Source: Acidobacteriota bacterium (GTDB lineage Bacteria; Acidobacteriota; Thermoanaerobaculia; UBA5066; Gp7-AA6). Taken from it: a stretch of DNA of 64,000 bases. The stretch is taken from assembly GCA_027307335.1 (NCBI GenBank), contig DAHUXD010000064.1, positions 36,899 through 100,898 on the forward strand, given 5' to 3'. The notes below the pieces were generated by a model. The model saw only the letters and a list, made by a program, of their open reading frames with translations, was not told the DNA's origin and did not search any database. Both the position numbers and the translations under genes were made by a program. Positions 60,986 to 64,000 of the stretch are shown in pieces; within the stretch, counting starts at the first letter, position 1, and each line of letters starts with the position of its first letter.

Positions 60986-63339
60986 GGCCGCACGGCGCCG
61001 CGCCAGTCGAGGCGTATGGCGGATGGCAGCAGGTCCGCGCGCACGTCCGAGCGCTCGTCGGTGCGGAGCACCGGCACGCCGGCGCCCTCGAGCGTCTCGA
61101 GCGTTTCGGGCGCGGGGTGCCCGAACCGGTTGTGGCGGCCGCAGGAGACGAGGGCGACGCGGGGCCGGACGGCGTCGACGAAGTCCGCCGTGGTCGCCGT
61201 GCGGCTCCCGTGGTGGCCGACCTTGAGGAGGTCGGCGCTCGGGACGGCCCCGTGGACGAGCAGGTCGGCCTCGGTCGGCGCGCCCGCGTCCCCGGTCAGG
61301 AGGGCGCGGCGGCCGTCCCGCTCGAAGACCGCGACGACCGACTGGTTGTTGACGCCGTCGAGCTTCCGCATCGCGCCCCCCGAATGCAGCACGGTGAGCC
61401 TCGCGCGGTCGCGCTCCCAGGTCGCCCCGGCCGGGAGGCGGCGCACCGGCACGCCGCGGTCGGCCGCCTCCGCCTCGAGGCGCGCGTAGAGGTCGCCCTC
61501 GTCCGCGCCCGCGGAGCGCCACAGCGCGCCGACCGGGATCTCCTCGAGCACGGCGAAGAGACCGAGCGCGTGGTCCGGATGCGGATGCGTCGCGAGCGCG
61601 GCGTCGAGCCGCGTCACGCCGCGATCGAGCAGCTTGGGCACGAGGCGCGTCCGTCCGAAGTCCGTGGCCATCGCGTCGAAGGGCCCTCCCCCGTCCACGA
61701 GAATCGCGTGGCGGTCCCAGCGCAGGAGTATCGCGTCTCCCTGCCCCACGTCGAGGACCTCGACGGAGAATCCGGCCGCCGGCCCGCGCGGGGCCGGGCG
61801 GAGCACGAGGGCGAGGAAGATCGCCGCCCCGGCGAGGGCCGCCGGCCGCCGGAGGCGCGGCGGGCCGAGACCCGCGGCGACCACCAGCGCCTCGACGAGG
61901 AGAATGCCCGCCAGCGGCGGCGTCGGGCGCAGGAGCGCGATCCCGGCGGCGCGCTCCGCCCGGAGCTCCAGCGCCCGGCTCCCGAGGCCGAACAGCGCCT
62001 CGAGCGGCCCGGCCGGGAGCCCGGCCGCGCGGACGATCAGCACGAGACCGCCGACCCCGATGAGGCCGCCCGCCAGCGGCACCGTGAACGGCGCCGTCAG
62101 CCACGCTCCGGCGGCCACGACGTTGAACCGCCAGAAGAGCACGGGCGCCGTCGCCGCCTCGGCCGCGAGCGCCGCCGCGATGCCGGAGAAGAGCCATTCC
62201 GGACTCCGGGGCAGCCGCGCGCGGATGCGCCTCGAGAACATCGCGATCCCCGACACGGCCGCGAACGTCAACACGGTGCCGACCGAGAAGATCTGCTCGG
62301 GCGCGGCGAGGAAGAGGCCGAGGGCCGAGAGTCCGATCGCCTGGGCCCCGGCGATCGGCCGCTCGACGAGCCGCGTCGCGAGCAGCACGCCGACCACGAG
62401 CCCCGCGCGGACGGCGGGCGGATTGGCGCCGCCGACGAGCACGAAGAGGAAGACCGCCGCGAGCAGCAGGGCGTCCCGGCGCCGGCCCTCGACGCGCAGG
62501 GACGTCAGCGCCGCCGCCGCCAGGCCCGCGGCGAGCGCGACGTGGAGTCCGGAGACCACGAGCAGGTGGTAGAGCCCGCCGCGGCGATAGCGCGCGACCA
62601 TGCCGCGGTCGAGCTCCGCCGTGCGGCCGAGAAGGAGCGCGGCGAGCGGGCCGCGGACGTTGCGGACCTTCGCCGCGTCGCCCGTCGGGAGCGCGCGGAA
62701 GAGGAGGCGGTTCGGCGCGGTCAGGAGCGACAGCGGCGTGATCCGCTCCCGCTCGACGAGCATCGCGCTCTTGACCGACAACCGGTACCGCGGCATCGGC
62801 ACGGGCACGTCGCGGTCGGAGGCCGGAAGGTCCTCCTCCTCGAGGTGACCGGAGACGCGAACGCGGTCGCCGCGGTCGGCGCGCGTCGAAACCGCGCCCT
62901 CTCCGGAGACGAAGACCGCCACCTCGGCCGGAAAGCGCGCGGCGGCGATCCCGGGCGCCCGGAGCCGTTCCGCGCGCAGGACCGAGCGCGCCCGCGGCGG
63001 CTCGCCGCTCCAGAAGTCGGCGAGCGTGCCGTCGAGGACCACCGCGTGGCGCGCCTCCTCCGAGAGCGCCCCGAAGGCGGACCGGGCTCGGACCGCCGGC
63101 GCCGCGATGCGCAGGGCCCCCGAGAGGAACCCCGCGGCCAGCCAAAGCGCGGCGAAGGAGAGGCGGGATGCGGCGCCGCGGGACGGAGCCGCGGCGAGCC
63201 CGGCCGCGGCGACGCCGAGGAGCGCTCCCGCACCGCTCGCGCCCGCGATCGACCACGCGCCCGCGCCGATCCCGAGGACGAGGAAGACCGCCGCCCGGGC
63301 CGCCGGAGCGTCCCCGTCCGCGAGGACGGGGCGGATCAC
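60982..63339 (-). CDS. comEC: ComEC/Rec2 DNA-uptake channel protein
   Basis: The 785-residue protein has N-terminal membrane helices with a DUF4131-type soluble domain, then the competence domain with L-Y-H-L-L-V-V-S-G-L-H near residues 258-268 and many helices to about 520. A C-terminal metallo-beta-lactamase domain follows, with T-H-P-H-P-D-H near 576-582 and G-H-H-G-S-R near 710-715. It would pass single-stranded DNA through the inner membrane in natural transformation. It starts at GTG 63339, overlapping the methyltransferase stop. Confidence 0.92.
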   Translation of the reverse strand: MIRPVLADGDAPAARAAVFLVLGIGAGAWSIAGASGAGALLGVAAAGLAAAPSRGAASRLSFAALWLAAGFLSGALRIAAPAVRARSAFGALSEEARHAVVLDGTLADFWSGEPPRARSVLRAERLRAPGIAAARFPAEVAVFVSGEGAVSTRADRGDRVRVSGHLEEEDLPASDRDVPVPMPRYRLSVKSAMLVERERITPLSLLTAPNRLLFRALPTGDAAKVRNVRGPLAALLLGRTAELDRGMVARYRRGGLYHLLVVSGLHVALAAGLAAAALTSLRVEGRRRDALLLAAVFLFVLVGGANPPAVRAGLVVGVLLATRLVERPIAGAQAIGLSALGLFLAAPEQIFSVGTVLTFAAVSGIAMFSRRIRARLPRSPEWLFSGIAAALAAEAATAPVLFWRFNVVAAGAWLTAPFTVPLAGGLIGVGGLVLIVRAAGLPAGPLEALFGLGSRALELRAERAAGIALLRPTPPLAGILLVEALVVAAGLGPPRLRRPAALAGAAIFLALVLRPAPRGPAAGFSVEVLDVGQGDAILLRWDRHAILVDGGGPFDAMATDFGRTRLVPKLLDRGVTRLDAALATHPHPDHALGLFAVLEEIPVGALWRSAGADEGDLYARLEAEAADRGVPVRRLPAGATWERDRARLTVLHSGGAMRKLDGVNNQSVVAVFERDGRRALLTGDAGAPTEADLLVHGAVPSADLLKVGHHGSRTATTADFVDAVRPRVALVSCGRHNRFGHPAPETLETLEGAGVPVLRTDERSDVRADLLPSAIRLDWRGAVRP

Positions 63340-64000
63340 GCGGCGCGCTCGAGCGCGACCATGGCCTCCACGCGGTGCGTGAAGGCGAAGAGATCGTAGA
63401 GGCGGACCCGCCGGATCGCGAGACCCTCGGGGAGGATCGCCGCGAGATCGCGGGCGAGCGTCGCGGGGTCGCAGGAGACGTAGATCAGCCGGCCCCGCGT
63501 CCGGCGCGCGAGAGCCCGGGCGAGGTCCGCCCCGAGGCCCGCGCGCGGCGGATCGGCGACGACGGCGTCGAACGCGCGATCGTCCTCCTCGAGGAAGCGC
63601 TCGACGGTCGACGGCGTGATCTCCCAGCGCGCGCCGTCGGTCCATCGCTCCCGCTCGCGCCGTGCGTCGGCGAGGGCGCCTGGATCCGCCTCGACCGTCT
63701 GGACGCGGTGACCGGCCTCGAGCAGCGCGCCCGCGAAAAGGCCCGCGCCGCCGAACGCGTCGAGCGCGTTGCCCGCCGGGAGGGCGCGCGCCTCCGACGC
63801 CACGTCGGCGAGGAGCTCCGGAACCAGGAAGCGGTTGGCCTGGAAGAACGTGTCGACCGAGATCGAGAACTCGCGGCCTCCGACCTCGAGGGCGAGCGCG
63901 CGCTCGCCGCGGGCGACGAGCACCCGCCGGTCGGGCCCCTCGACGCGCACGCCCGCGACGGCCGCCGCGAGCGCCCCCCCGAGGCGCGCGGCCGCGGGCG
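63336..64000 (-). CDS. RumA/TrmA-type RNA uracil-5-methyltransferase, C-terminal part
   Basis: The frame is open to the right edge, so the N-terminus, with any TRAM domain or Fe-S cysteines, is missing. Visible motifs are F-F-Q-A-N (residues of the nucleotide pocket), D-A-F-G-G-A-G-L-F-A-G (SAM binding), D-P-P-R-A-G-L-G, and the catalytic Y-V-S-C-D-P-A-T-L-A-R-D-L with the nucleophilic Cys. The late Glu in H-R-V-E-A-M is the general base. It methylates a uracil in 23S rRNA or tRNA; which one cannot be told. Confidence 0.88.
   Translation of the reverse strand, partial: PAAARLGGALAAAVAGVRVEGPDRRVLVARGERALALEVGGREFSISVDTFFQANRFLVPELLADVASEARALPAGNALDAFGGAGLFAGALLEAGHRVQTVEADPGALADARRERERWTDGARWEITPSTVERFLEEDDRAFDAVVADPPRAGLGADLARALARRTRGRLIYVSCDPATLARDLAAILPEGLAIRRVRLYDLFAFTHRVEAMVALERAA

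Noticed and set aside
57956..63399. Very long plus-strand ORFs (691 and 760 codons) opposite the core genes
   Set aside because: High-GC antisense frames opposite crp, hfq, miaA and comEC, which have clear motifs on the other strand.
1..64000. rRNA genes, CRISPR arrays, IS-type transposases
   Set aside because: None could be seen in the window.

Overview
The window looks like chromosome of an uncultured Acidobacteriota, most likely near class Thermoanaerobaculia. Three things point there: high-GC DNA; cysteine-rich S-layer homology (SLH) triplets of the form G-I-T-A-G-C...V-T-R-x-Q-M-A in three surface proteins; and a broken copy of the duplicated orphan permease (ADOP/MacB-like) family that is expanded in Acidobacteria. 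The assignment is inference from protein style, not from a marker gene.

Layout. 1-7.2 kb (minus strand): a secreted beta-helix protein cut by the left edge, two small membrane proteins and a 1921-residue Rhs/YD-repeat protein carrying an IPT/TIG domain and an SLH triplet inside its shell. 7.5-13.1 kb (plus): an ECF-like sigma factor coupled to a zinc-finger/TPR protein, a sialidase-like Asp-box protein preceded by a small related ORF, and a GDT1-type metal exporter. 13.2-21.7 kb (plus): eleven mostly unrecognised genes, many of them membrane proteins, around a phospholipase C-type phosphoesterase and a permuted papain-like hydrolase. 21.7-39.1 kb: an accessory block with mobile-element character. 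It has an XRE regulator with two RuvC-like nucleases, an HNH protein, a P-loop helicase-like ATPase with a circularly permuted primase, a large serine recombinase, a PIN-like / AlbA_2 / TIR-like cluster, a split PD-(D/E)XK nuclease, RadC, a RecB/Cas4-like nuclease, a SWIM-type protein and a TraD/HerA-like ATPase. 39.3-52.5 kb: an SLH-anchored secreted protein, a methyltransferase, a second Rhs protein with a C-terminal zincin domain, a possible immunity gene, a decayed duplicate Rhs cassette and an ADOP remnant. 52.7-56.6 kb: an OLD-family nuclease, the 3' end of a selenocysteine tRNA gene, a tyrosine integrase and its excisionase-like partner. 56.8-64 kb (minus, visibly richer in GC): tRNA-Gly(CCC) and a tightly coupled housekeeping chain (rRNA uracil methyltransferase, comEC, miaA, hfq, TPR lipoprotein, Crp/Fnr regulator, pgsA, glutaredoxin-like).

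How it fits together. The right end is stable core genome. To its left lies a long accessory region built from at least two recombinase systems, a plasmid-like replication module without a full conjugation apparatus, and several candidate defence or inter-bacterial conflict genes. The best candidates for undescribed biology are the Rhs cages with internal SLH triplets, the XRE + tandem RuvC-like operon whose upstream palindrome recurs before the TraD-like ATPase, the PIN-like/AlbA_2/TIR-like cluster, and the 13-21 kb phosphoesterase/papain-like/membrane gene cluster.
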